A stretch of DNA of 64,000 bases. It comes from Burkholderiales bacterium (GTDB lineage Bacteria > Pseudomonadota > Gammaproteobacteria > Burkholderiales > Burkholderiaceae_B). The stretch covers positions 248,001 through 312,000 of the forward strand of contig JAJTEM010000001.1 in NCBI GenBank assembly GCA_021299735.1, given 5' to 3'. Shown one piece after another: positions 52,607 through 61,302 of this stretch (position 1 is the first letter of the stretch; each line of letters starts with the position of its first letter). Made by a program: the position numbers and the translations under genes. Under the pieces are notes generated by a model. That model searched no databases. It was given only the letters and a program-made list of their open reading frames with translations, and was not told where the DNA came from.

Positions 52607-55600
52607 CTATCTGCTTTCAAGGGTGACATGCAACTGAATGGCACCCTTGAGTTTGTTGAATGCCAATATTTCTTTGTCTCTCACCGAACGGGAAATTTCT
52701 TGAAAGTCGTCCTCCATCAAGTCGGGCAACAGTGCAGGGCAATTGAGGGTTTTCTCCAGTCTGTTTGCAATTATTCTCGCCAGATTAATCCCGACTGATC
52801 CATCATTCGAGGAGTGTTTCATCAAGCGAAGATGAGCGGCCTCTGCAAGCAGGTCTGGTTGAATGTTCTTCATCAGGGCCTCAATAACCGTGTCGCGGCA
52901 AATTTGTTCAAGCCGGTTCGCGGTTTCACGGAAGAACGAGTCGGGTAAGCTTTCGCACAGCAGCCCCAGTCGAGTTGTTGAATTGCATTGATCGATGAGT
53001 CTGCAGAAATCTGATGCGATTGTTTCATTCAGTTGGTGCAAATCGAGATATTCAAACTCTCTTGACAAGTAGTTTTCCAGCAGCGATTGCCGGGCCTGAA
53101 TGCTGACAGTGCAGCTACCAGGGGCTTTGCCTTTGAACTGACTGTCAATTAATTTTTTGGTTTCATGCAATGCATTCTGTGTTATGGGAATGCCGGACAG
53201 ATCGTAGGCGTAGCTTAAAAGCAAGATCGAAGCCTTTATATTGGCTTCGTACTGTTGGATGAATTTGACCGTTTTCAGGCGTGTTCCATTTTTCGGATCC
53301 GTGTAAAAAAAGTCGCAAGCAGTAATTGCTGAATTTTGCGTTGAGAACCCAGCTTCTTGCGCCAGCAGTGTTTCAGTCGCAGTGGGTGTTGTGAGTTGTT
53401 CTATGGCCTCCAGGGCTGGTTCGAAAAAGTCTGTTCGCCCCAATATTTGCCCTGTCGCAAAAAACTGTTCTACAAGTCGCTCACGGCTTTCTATACCAGT
53501 GTTGATTCGGTATTCATATCCAATTGGACAGATCGAGGACTCAAGAAAGCCAAAGGTTAATCTGGATTTGACTCCTTGCGTGGCCATCAAGTAAAGGGTG
53601 CCGCGGTCTGGGTTTCCTGATCTGAACAGAAATGGCAGGTCATCAAGTGCAGTGGAACCATTCATGACGGCGGTCATGTATTTTGCAGGATCTCTGTGGG
53701 TAACCGGCCAACAAAATTGGCTTACAAACCTGGCGTTATCAGCTGCGGCTTTGATTACCTTTATGCTCAGGTGGTTGTTACGCAAAAGATGAGTCAGGAA
53801 TTGTCCGTTGCTGTTGTGAAAATGTTCGCTTGAAGCAAGCATGCTCTTGAGATTAAAGGCGGTTGAAACATTCCTTGCTCCCAGTTCAGTGACGTTGCCC
53901 ATACTGATTTTCCCCGATCCGAAGGCCGGGTACTTTTGGTAGCTTTTGCACAGGTATATGCATAGCTTTCCTGTTTTCAGCGGCTCGAGCAGGCGTCCAA
54001 CCACAGCATTCAAATCGCCGTTTCCGCTGTCAATGGTGGTGTCCATCAACAAGTACACGGGCTTATCCTTCACCGCAAATTTTTTTACCGCATTCAGCAC
54101 TTCATTTGCAATTTGATGGGGTTGCCTGTTTGCAACCCAGGACGACGGGTTCAGGTTTGCCAATATCAAACTGCTTGGTTGTTCTGTCAATAGCGCATTG
54201 ACTAACAAGGGAACTTCATAATAGTTCGGCCCCTGCTCACTTAGCTGCCTGATCCCATGAAAACGATTTTGGCTTTTTTGCAAATTGATAACATGTTCGA
54301 GTGCGACGCCAATTGCTTGCATGCCACTGCCTGTGAAAGCGCGTGAGAGAATATTCACATTCTTGATATGGTTAAGGCAGGTAAGTTCTTTGCAGTAGAT
54401 TTCCTGCTGTAGCAAGTGCGCCTCTTGCAGTTTGTAGGGTTTGCTCAAGTTAAGCAGCAGGTTTACTTCTTCGAAAATTGAATCAAGCAATTCATGACAC
54501 AAACCGAAATTCTCGTGTGATTGAGAGATCCCTGTGAGGTAGTTGGATACTTGCCTGTAAATATCCTTGCTGGCTTGGTGCTGGTTCACCTCCAATTTGC
54601 TCTCAATCAGATCGTTAACCAGCGAGAGCGCGATTTCTCCCAACAATGCTGTGTCGGGGCGCATATTGCGCAAGGTACTTTTCAATAACGAGAGACTTTT
54701 TAATAACGATGTGTCACTTGCTGTTTCGGTTTTGCCCGGTGAGATAAAGGGCTGCGCGACACGGTTTTGCGATAAAGCATGAATTGCATTTTTTAAGGCA
54801 CCAACGGATGGAGGCCCTCCAAGATAGTGATAGATGGAATCAAGCTGGGTTCGGTTGCAATATTCGGGTAGTTTTTCAAGCAGGCCGTCATGGTACGGAA
54901 TCAATAAAGCGTGAACGCCATCTGCAATACGGAACTGAACGGCTCCACCGCTGTTCAGCGGTAGGTATGAATTGAAAAAAAGATTGTAACGTTGGGCAAA
55001 ATCAGCAGAGCCAACCAGCCGCACAAACATACCAAACCGATCTTCGCAGACCGGTATGTTGAGCGAGATTGATTGTTTGACTGCTGGGTGTTCAACAATG
55101 TCTTCGATCAGTTGTTTTATTCGCGTGTAGTCATCCCGGTGATAATGCGTTGAATGCATATTCTGGTTTGATGTGGCTTGGGTTTTTATCAATGCAGGAA
55201 CTTTCAGATTCTCTGCAGTAACACCCACTGACACTTTCTGTCCAAAATTTTCGACCAGTATTGTTTCTTTCTGCTCCAGTTTCAGTGATTCAAGTTTTGC
55301 CGAGCGAAGGGCCGACGAGGCAACACCCTTGCTTAGTTTTGGGTGTCCTCCATTGATTCTCGTGATCTGAAGTTTCCTGTTTTCAACAAGACCACTGTTT
55401 TCAAGGGCAGCCTTGATTGCGACTTGGCTTTGCTTTGCATGGATATCAATTGCGTTGGTATTTAGTCTGAGTATGGAGGACAGGGACTCTGCCGTTTTCC
55501 GGATGTTGGGTTGTGCGGTTTGACGTAATCTTGTCTGCGCTACTTCGGAAGAAACATTATTTCCTTGCTCAATTTTTGAACCTGGCATTCGCTTACAACC

Positions 55601-55615
55601 TACGTTTGAATCCAT
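52607..55615 (-). CDS. ~1000-residue protein with a cryptic fold-type-I PLP-enzyme-like domain
   Basis: From the ATG at 55615 the protein has 1002 residues; a TTG at 55654 would add 13. No signal peptide or database family is obvious to me. The middle, however, follows the order of motifs of Cys/Met-metabolism PLP enzymes: FTGSGMQAI (428-435), ILANLNPSS (~484-492), VYLLMDTT with Asp525, then LCKSYQKYP with Lys561 where the Schiff-base lysine is expected, and much later YEYRINTGIESRERLVEQ (~701-718), like the RxSxGxE end motif. The flanking ~400 N-terminal and ~280 C-terminal residues are unrecognised. It looks more A+T-rich than the neighbours. A hairpin lies just upstream of the ATG. Functional assignment is tentative. 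Confidence 0.6.
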   Translation of the reverse strand: MDSNVGCKRMPGSKIEQGNNVSSEVAQTRLRQTAQPNIRKTAESLSSILRLNTNAIDIHAKQSQVAIKAALENSGLVENRKLQITRINGGHPKLSKGVASSALRSAKLESLKLEQKETILVENFGQKVSVGVTAENLKVPALIKTQATSNQNMHSTHYHRDDYTRIKQLIEDIVEHPAVKQSISLNIPVCEDRFGMFVRLVGSADFAQRYNLFFNSYLPLNSGGAVQFRIADGVHALLIPYHDGLLEKLPEYCNRTQLDSIYHYLGGPPSVGALKNAIHALSQNRVAQPFISPGKTETASDTSLLKSLSLLKSTLRNMRPDTALLGEIALSLVNDLIESKLEVNQHQASKDIYRQVSNYLTGISQSHENFGLCHELLDSIFEEVNLLLNLSKPYKLQEAHLLQQEIYCKELTCLNHIKNVNILSRAFTGSGMQAIGVALEHVINLQKSQNRFHGIRQLSEQGPNYYEVPLLVNALLTEQPSSLILANLNPSSWVANRQPHQIANEVLNAVKKFAVKDKPVYLLMDTTIDSGNGDLNAVVGRLLEPLKTGKLCIYLCKSYQKYPAFGSGKISMGNVTELGARNVSTAFNLKSMLASSEHFHNSNGQFLTHLLRNNHLSIKVIKAAADNARFVSQFCWPVTHRDPAKYMTAVMNGSTALDDLPFLFRSGNPDRGTLYLMATQGVKSRLTFGFLESSICPIGYEYRINTGIESRERLVEQFFATGQILGRTDFFEPALEAIEQLTTPTATETLLAQEAGFSTQNSAITACDFFYTDPKNGTRLKTVKFIQQYEANIKASILLLSYAYDLSGIPITQNALHETKKLIDSQFKGKAPGSCTVSIQARQSLLENYLSREFEYLDLHQLNETIASDFCRLIDQCNSTTRLGLLCESLPDSFFRETANRLEQICRDTVIEALMKNIQPDLLAEAAHLRLMKHSSNDGSVGINLARIIANRLEKTLNCPALLPDLMEDDFQEISRSVRDKEILAFNKLKGAIQLHVTLESR

Positions 55616-55618
55616 TAA

Positions 55619-55642
55619 CCTGTAGTAGTGGTTCACTACAGG
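55619..55642 (-). promoter_or_regulatory. Hairpin just upstream of the large unknown gene
   Basis: CCTGTAGTAGTG (55619-55630) and CACTACAGG (55634-55642) form a 9-bp stem with a three-base bulge and GTT loop, directly between the stop of the small repeat protein and the ATG at 55615. It covers the ribosome site and may control translation or mark the end of the upstream transcript. Confidence 0.35.
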
Positions 55643-55663
55643 TTTCAGGTTCAACAGGTCGCG

Positions 55664-56152
55664 TTAAAATCCACTTCTATAACCCAACCGGTTTAATCCT
55701 TGCGTACCCCGCACTGCGCGTTCACTGCGGAATTGAACCGCTTGTTCGAAGTCACTGCCTTCGCTGAAGTTCCCGCCAAGGGGTGTGTCAAACCCGCTAT
55801 TCAAACCACGGCTGGCGCGTTGTGCGCGTGCAGTGCGGAATTCAGCCACCTGCTCCTTGTCCACTTCAAATTCGCCGCCAAGGGGTGTTTCAACTGTGCC
55901 TGTGTCAAAGCTGTCCTGGCTGCGGTTCAGTTGTAGCAGGTCTTCACGGCCAACTGTAAGCAGGGCTTTGGCCAAAGGAAAATTGCCTTGTGCCCGAATT
56001 TCATCGCGAAGGGTAGTGACAGCAAGAATTTCCTCGCCGTTTACAAAGTAGTCGATGGGACGCGGTACATCCGGAAAGCGCTCAGCCAAGGCAGGTTGAG
56101 CAATCAGGGAGCTGGCCAACATAGTGATACATGGCAATATACGATTTAGCAT
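55664..56152 (-). CDS. Small exported protein with an internal duplication
   Basis: The 162-residue protein has a signal peptide (LPCITMLASSLIAQPALA, cleaved before ERFPD). Two repeated segments follow in the second half: TPLGGEF...EQVAEFRTARAQRASRGLN and TPLGGNF...EQAVQFRSERAVRGTQGLN, about 36 residues apart. It ends in an aromatic residue (YRSGF). I recognise no family. The C-terminal Phe is not enough to call a barrel. It lies upstream of the large unknown gene in the same direction, with a hairpin between. Confidence 0.65.
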   Translation of the reverse strand: MLNRILPCITMLASSLIAQPALAERFPDVPRPIDYFVNGEEILAVTTLRDEIRAQGNFPLAKALLTVGREDLLQLNRSQDSFDTGTVETPLGGEFEVDKEQVAEFRTARAQRASRGLNSGFDTPLGGNFSEGSDFEQAVQFRSERAVRGTQGLNRLGYRSGF

Positions 56153-56291
56153 GGCAACCTTCCTTGTTTGTTCATGTTAACTATTTTGGGTGATGCTTTC
56201 ATGGTGATTTATTTATAAAGCACGAATCACTTGCTGTCCATCAGGCATTCCCTCATTCTAGGGGGGAGTGTTTGGCGAGTTATCTTTCGAA

Positions 56292-56981
56292 ATGAATACA
56301 AAATACGGCGCTATTCCCTTGAATCAGCAAATCAACACTGACTTGCAGGACCTGCCCTACGCTTGGCGCCGGGTGGTAGTGTTCGCTGACAATATGGCGC
56401 AAGCCAAGGTGGCTGATGCAATTGGCCGCAACCCCAAGCAGCAGTTAACCTGGATTGGCCTGGCGGCTTTGCCTTTGTTGTTGCCTTTTGGTATTCCTGG
56501 TGTGGCCACCACTCTGGGATACCTTACTTTTTTGCTGGGCCTGGGTTATGCGCTGGGTTTTGGAATTCCCATTCCCAAGTCGATTGGTGAAAAACGTTTA
56601 CCGCCCAAAGCGGCCAGTGTGCTTAAAAGCATTTTGGGCGTTTTCATTCGCCGGGTGGCGCCTTACAGCAGGCCGCGCCTGTTTATCATGAGCCACCCGC
56701 GTATGCGCCCGCTCAACGGGCTTGTGCTTGCTTTCGCGGGGCTCACCATGGCAGCACCGGTGCCTTTTGCCTCATTTGACAATGTGCTGCCGGCAGCCGC
56801 CATGGTCAGCATTACCTTTGGTTTACGGGTGCGTGATGGCAGGCTGGTGCTGGCTGGTTACGTGTTCACCGTGCTGGCCGCTTTGCTGGTGGTGCTGTTG
56901 TGGTGGGGTGGCTATGCGGCTTTCATGTGGATTTCAAGGCAGCCGTGGGCTAGTCAGTGGCTGGGCTGGCTTTTTTCCTGA
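56292..56981 (+). CDS. exoD: ExoD-family membrane protein
   Basis: The ATG at 56292 gives 229 residues; a GTG at 56268 adds eight. The ExoD pattern (PF06055) is visible: helix pairs around GLAALPLLLPFGIPGVATTLGY and LGYALGFGIPIPK, RRVAPYSRPRLFIM, MRPLNGLVLAFAGLTMAAPVPF, and a final long hydrophobic helix. ExoD affects exopolysaccharide production and alkali tolerance in rhizobia; its exact action is unknown. It stands alone, with an inverted-repeat-free promoter region before it and the liu cluster after. Confidence 0.82.
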   Translation: MNTKYGAIPLNQQINTDLQDLPYAWRRVVVFADNMAQAKVADAIGRNPKQQLTWIGLAALPLLLPFGIPGVATTLGYLTFLLGLGYALGFGIPIPKSIGEKRLPPKAASVLKSILGVFIRRVAPYSRPRLFIMSHPRMRPLNGLVLAFAGLTMAAPVPFASFDNVLPAAAMVSITFGLRVRDGRLVLAGYVFTVLAALLVVLLWWGGYAAFMWISRQPWASQWLGWLFS

Positions 56982-57063
56982 CAAGGCGCAAGCTACCTCG
57001 TGAAGTATCCCCTAAGTTCGTTAGAATCAGGGGAACACCCCCAATATGGAGCCGAATAGCACC

Positions 57064-57672
57064 ATGAATACCAAACAAACGATTGATTTTTATTTCGACC
57101 TGACTAGCCCCTACAGCTATGTGGCTGCCGAGCAAATCGAAGAAATTGCCGCCGCAGGCAAACGCAAGGTGAATTACAAGCCCACCTTGTTGGGCTTTGT
57201 GTTCAAAAGCACGGGCAACACCGCCCCAATGATGAACCCGGCCAAGGGCAAATATTCTGCGAAAGACTTTGCACGTACTGCGCGTTTTCATGGTTTGCAA
57301 ATCAATTGGCCCAAAAAATTCCCGATCAATGCCACCACTGCATCGCGTGCCATTTTGCAGGTGTTGAACACTCAGCCTGAAAAGGCGGGCGAATTGACCC
57401 GTGCGCTGTACAAAGCGTATTTCGTGACCGGTCAGGATATTACTGAGGACAGCGTGGTGGCCGAAGTGGCCCAATCGATTGGGCTGGATGGTGCAGCTTT
57501 AGTTGCAGGTGCTCAAAACGACACAGTCAAAGAACAAATGAAAAATGCAGTACAGGAATCGATTGATGCTGGCATGTTTGGCGCACCGTATTTTGTGGTG
57601 GACGGTGAAGCCTTCTGGGGCCAGGACCGCATGGAACAATTGCGCCGCTGGGTTGTAGAGGGGCCGTTTTAA
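57064..57672 (+). CDS. 2-hydroxychromene-2-carboxylate isomerase family (DsbA-like) protein
   Basis: ATG 57064 ([12 protein letters not shown]) gives 202 residues; an earlier ATG at 57046 adds six. The DsbA-like thioredoxin fold has SPYSY in place of CxxC ([14 protein letters not shown]), as in HCCA isomerases and kappa-class glutathione transferases. [19 protein letters not shown] at the C-terminus is the other conserved block. The classical role is in naphthalene breakdown, but members beside carboxylase genes, as here, may have different roles. It ends three bases before liuB, so it belongs to that operon. Confidence 0.83.
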   Translation: MNTKQTIDFYFDLTSPYSYVAAEQIEEIAAAGKRKVNYKPTLLGFVFKSTGNTAPMMNPAKGKYSAKDFARTARFHGLQINWPKKFPINATTASRAILQVLNTQPEKAGELTRALYKAYFVTGQDITEDSVVAEVAQSIGLDGAALVAGAQNDTVKEQMKNAVQESIDAGMFGAPYFVVDGEAFWGQDRMEQLRRWVVEGPF

Positions 57673-57674
57673 AC

Positions 57675-59285
57675 ATGGCTGTTCTCGATTCCAACAATGT
57701 AAAAAACCGCCCCGATTTTGCCGCCAATTCAGCAGCGCTAAAAAAACTGGTGGATGAATTAAAAGCCAACTTGGCAGTGGTGGCGCAAGGTGGCGGCAAG
57801 GTTGCCAATGAACGCCACACTGCCCGCGGCAAATTATTGCCCCGCGAACGCGTGGCCGGGTTGCTCGATCCTGGTTCGCCATTTCTTGAACTGGCGCCTT
57901 TGGCCGCTTGGGGCATGTATGGCGGCGCTGCGCCCGGGGCGGGTGCTATTGCAGGTATTGGCCGCGTAAGTGGTGTGGACTGCATGATTGTGTGCAACGA
58001 CGCCACGGTGAAAGGCGGCACCTACTATCCACTTTCTGTGAAAAAGCACCTGCGTGCGCAGGAAGTGGCTGCCGAGAACAATTTGCCCTGTATTTATTTG
58101 GTGGATTCCGGTGGCGCCAACCTGCCCAACCAGGACGAAGTATTTCCTGATCGCGATCATTTTGGTCGTATTTTTTTCAACCAAGCCAATATGAGTGCGC
58201 AGGGCATTGCGCAAATTGCGGTGGTGATGGGCAGTTGTACTGCCGGTGGTGCTTATGTGCCCGCCATGAGCGATGAAGCCATTATTGTGAAAAACCAGGC
58301 CACGATTTTTCTGGGTGGCCCACCCTTGGTGCAAGCTGCCACGGGTGAAATTGTAAGTGCGGAAGAATTGGGCGGTGCTGATGTGCACACTAGGCTTTCC
58401 GGCGTGGCCGATCACTTGGCTGAGAATGATCAACATGCCTTGGAAATTGCACGGCGCATTGTGGCCAATCTGGGGCGCCCCGAGAAACGTTACCCCTGGG
58501 CTTTGAGCGAATCGAAAGAGCCGCTTTACAGCGCCGAAGAAATTTACGGCATTGTGCCCACCGATGCGAAAAAACCTTTTGATGTACGCGACATCATTGC
58601 CCGCCTGGTGGATGGCAGCGAATTCGATGAATTCAAGGCCCGCTTCGGCAGCACACTGGTGTGCGGTTTTGCTCGCCTGTATGGCATGCCAGTGGGCATT
58701 GTGGCCAACAACGGCATTTTGTTTTCAGAATCGGCCCAGAAGGGAGCGCACTTCATCGAGCTGTGTTGCCAGCGCAAAATTCCGCTCGTATTTTTGCAAA
58801 ATATCACTGGCTTTATGGTGGGCAAGAAAGTAGAAAACGAAGGCATCGCACGCCATGGTGCAAAAATGGTGATGGCAGTGGCTTGCGCAAAGGTACCAAA
58901 ATTCACAGTGGTGATTGGTGGATCATTCGGTGCAGGCAACTACGGCATGTGTGGGCGTGCCTACAGCCCGCGCTTTATGTGGATGTGGCCGAATGCCCGA
59001 ATCAGCGTAATGGGTGGTGAACAAGCCGCTGGGGTGTTGGCCACCGTAAAGCGCAATCAAATTGAAGCCAAGGGTGGTAGCTGGAGCAAGGAAGAAGAGG
59101 CTGAATTCAAGGCCCCCACGCTGAAGCAGTTTGATGAGCAAAGCCAACCTTATTACGCAACAGCGCGGCTGTGGGACGATGGTTTAATCGACCCAGCCGA
59201 TACACGTCGCATTTTGGGCATGGCCATTTCAGCCAGCCTGAATGCCGATATTCCTGAGACGAAGTTTGGCGTATATCGGATGTAA
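57675..59285 (+). CDS. liuB: Methylcrotonyl-CoA carboxylase beta subunit (carboxyltransferase)
   Basis: The 536-residue carboxyltransferase transfers the carboxyl group from biotin to 3-methylcrotonyl-CoA. Marks: [72 protein letters not shown], and [26 protein letters not shown]. The final [15 protein letters not shown] is also typical. Second committed step of leucine breakdown. The alpha subunit (liuD) lies 2 kb downstream. Confidence 0.93.
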   Translation: MAVLDSNNVKNRPDFAANSAALKKLVDELKANLAVVAQGGGKVANERHTARGKLLPRERVAGLLDPGSPFLELAPLAAWGMYGGAAPGAGAIAGIGRVSGVDCMIVCNDATVKGGTYYPLSVKKHLRAQEVAAENNLPCIYLVDSGGANLPNQDEVFPDRDHFGRIFFNQANMSAQGIAQIAVVMGSCTAGGAYVPAMSDEAIIVKNQATIFLGGPPLVQAATGEIVSAEELGGADVHTRLSGVADHLAENDQHALEIARRIVANLGRPEKRYPWALSESKEPLYSAEEIYGIVPTDAKKPFDVRDIIARLVDGSEFDEFKARFGSTLVCGFARLYGMPVGIVANNGILFSESAQKGAHFIELCCQRKIPLVFLQNITGFMVGKKVENEGIARHGAKMVMAVACAKVPKFTVVIGGSFGAGNYGMCGRAYSPRFMWMWPNARISVMGGEQAAGVLATVKRNQIEAKGGSWSKEEEAEFKAPTLKQFDEQSQPYYATARLWDDGLIDPADTRRILGMAISASLNADIPETKFGVYRM

Positions 59286-59345
59286 GTGCGCGGATGTAAA
59301 TGCGCGAATGCGAATGTGTACAAGAATAAAAACGGAGACAACACC

Positions 59346-60155
59346 ATGACCGAACAAACAAACGACAAACCTGTGATTGAAACCCGCAAGGGAAAGGCGG
59401 TGTGGTTAACGCTAAACCGCCCGCACATTAAAAACGCGATGAACGGCGAAATGATTGCCATGCTGGTGGAAGCCTTTCAACGCTTGGGCGCCGATGCGGA
59501 TACTCGTGCCATTGTGCTGGCTGCCAACGGTGATACGTTTTGTTCGGGTGCAGATTTAAGCTACATGATGCAAATGGCGCAGCAGGCCACTGCTGCTTCC
59601 AATACAAACCAGCAAAGTGCCATTACCTTGACCAGTTTGTTTCGCGGTATTGCGGAATGCCCCAAGCCTGTGGTGGCCCGTGTGCATGGCTTGTGTCTGG
59701 CCGGTGCAACTGGGCTGGTCAGCGCAAGCGACATTATTGTGGCCAGCAACAATGTGAAGTTCAGCTTGCCGGAAGTAAAGCGTGGTTTGATTCCCGCCAC
59801 CATTAGCCCCTATGTGGTGCAAGCCATGGGTGTGCAGGCAGCACGCCGCTATTTTCTTACTGGCGAAACATTCACTGCCGAGAAAGCCTATGAATTGGGC
59901 ATGGTGCATGAATTGACCACCCCTGACACGCTGGATGCCAAACTGGAATCAATTCTTGCCGAGTTTGATAGCTGCGCGCCCGATGCAATGGCCGCCTGCA
60001 AAAAACTGGTACGCGATGTTTCCCGCATGGACATTACAGCCGATGAAACACACGCCGAAGTTGCAGCTCGCCTTGCAGCAGTGCGCGGCAGTGCCGAGGC
60101 TGCCGAGGGTATGATGGCATTCATGGAAAAACGCAAACCAGCCTGGATGAATTAA
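59346..60155 (+). CDS. liuC: Methylglutaconyl-CoA hydratase (enoyl-CoA hydratase family)
   Basis: The ATG at 59346 with a GGAG site gives 269 residues; the frame runs twenty codons further into a region of short GCG-ATG-like repeats. The crotonase fold has the CoA/oxyanion motifs SGADLSYMMQ and ARVHGLCLAGATGLVSASDI, the latter followed by FSLPEVKRGLIPATISPYV, a hydratase-type sequence. Between liuB and liuD it most likely hydrates 3-methylglutaconyl-CoA to HMG-CoA. The specificity rests on context. Confidence 0.9.
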   Translation: MTEQTNDKPVIETRKGKAVWLTLNRPHIKNAMNGEMIAMLVEAFQRLGADADTRAIVLAANGDTFCSGADLSYMMQMAQQATAASNTNQQSAITLTSLFRGIAECPKPVVARVHGLCLAGATGLVSASDIIVASNNVKFSLPEVKRGLIPATISPYVVQAMGVQAARRYFLTGETFTAEKAYELGMVHELTTPDTLDAKLESILAEFDSCAPDAMAACKKLVRDVSRMDITADETHAEVAARLAAVRGSAEAAEGMMAFMEKRKPAWMN

Positions 60156-60181
60156 AGGGGCTACAAGCCACTGAAAGCGAC

Positions 60182-60742
60182 CTAGAAGCGATAGCCCCCG
60201 CTCACATTCATGCCATCGATTTCAATGCCGTCATCATTGAAAAGGCTTTCATAGCCAACCCGAAAATTAAAAGGCCCGGTGTTGTACATCACACCAAAAC
60301 CATAGCCCAAACTTGAATTGGATTCGCTGGTTTGAATACCGGGGCCTGTTGTGCTCAGTTTGGTTTGCCCTGCACCAACAGATCCGTAAAGAGAAAAGCC
60401 CGTGCTGATAATAGGTAGCCGGCCCACCAGGTTAAGGCCGATGTAGTGGTCCAGTTCCCTGCGTGTGTTGTTGATTGATGTGCTGTTGGTGCCTTTCAAC
60501 CCTTTGGCTTCAAGCCAGATGTTATTCGTCAGCGGCAGGCCGGCATTCACGCCGATTGCATCCGCTTTCCAGGTGGCGTTGGGCAGGGTGTCCAGTTTTA
60601 TTTTCAGCGATGTTTGCGTAATGCCAATAAAAGGCGAAGGTTTGGCCTGGCTTGTTGTGTGGTTGCCGTGTGCAGCGGCGGCATTGCTTGCGCTTGCCAA
60701 AACAAGTGCGAGCAATGTAGTGACGAATGTTGTATTGGGCAT
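60182..60742 (-). CDS. Small outer-membrane beta-barrel protein
   Basis: The 186-residue protein has a signal peptide (TTLLALVLASASNAAAA). Alternating short strands follow (IGLNLVGRLPIISTGFSLYGSVGAG, then GYGFGVMYNTGPFNFRVGYESL), ending in the C-terminal Phe of an outer-membrane barrel (VSGGYRF). It resembles the OmpA-like/Porin_6 eight-strand barrels. It faces opposite to the liu genes on either side, so it interrupts the cluster. A short gene follows on the other strand. Function unknown. Confidence 0.72.
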   Translation of the reverse strand: MPNTTFVTTLLALVLASASNAAAAHGNHTTSQAKPSPFIGITQTSLKIKLDTLPNATWKADAIGVNAGLPLTNNIWLEAKGLKGTNSTSINNTRRELDHYIGLNLVGRLPIISTGFSLYGSVGAGQTKLSTTGPGIQTSESNSSLGYGFGVMYNTGPFNFRVGYESLFNDDGIEIDGMNVSGGYRF

Positions 60743-60908
60743 CTTGAAAATATGGTCGTTGGTGTTGTTGGTTCATCAGTTCGGTAACGGCATTCCCAGG
60801 AAAGTTCATGGTGTAGGTGCGGTCTGGCTGTGTGCCCGGTTACCCAAGGTACTGGTTTCACTTGTTTCCAAAGCATGGCAGGCTTATGTTTTTAACGTGG
60901 AGAAAGCC

Positions 60909-61202
60909 ATGTTTCCATGGATGTGGTTGTACGCACCCCAGCTTCATTTTCCCTTTAGCGGTCATGTGCAGCAGCAGATCAGGCCAGAGCTGGAGTGGTT
61001 TTTCAAAGGAATACATCCGCAGTCGGGCAAAGCGGAGCTGGAGCAGAAAGCTTTTGAAATTGCCAGTTATGGCAGGCAATTGGGCCTGATCACCGAAGTG
61101 CTGATTGATCTTGCAGGTCAAATGCCCATGCAAACCCCCGAGGGGCAAGTTGCCTTGAAACGCCTGCAAGCAATTGCCGCGCAAATTAACCAGTTGAAGT
61201 GA
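60909..61202 (+). CDS. Small hypothetical protein between the barrel gene and liuD
   Basis: The ATG at 60909 has a good GGAG site (60899-60902) and gives 97 residues; the open frame extends 148 codons upstream through the barrel gene's opposite strand. It begins FPWMWLYAPQLHFPFSG and then forms helices: RPELEWFFKGIHPQSGKAELEQKAFEIAS, QLGLITEVLIDLAGQ and PEGQVALKRLQAIAAQINQLK. I do not recognise the family. Being in the same direction 100 bases before liuD, it may be translated in the same unit. Confidence 0.6.
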   Translation: MFPWMWLYAPQLHFPFSGHVQQQIRPELEWFFKGIHPQSGKAELEQKAFEIASYGRQLGLITEVLIDLAGQMPMQTPEGQVALKRLQAIAAQINQLK

Positions 61203-61302
61203 CGTTTCATAATGGTGGTTCCAATTCCGTGTGGGCTGCGGTGACTTCTTCGGCTTCATCCTATAATCAGGAAACCTGAATTCCAAAGACGCATGCGCCA
61301 GA

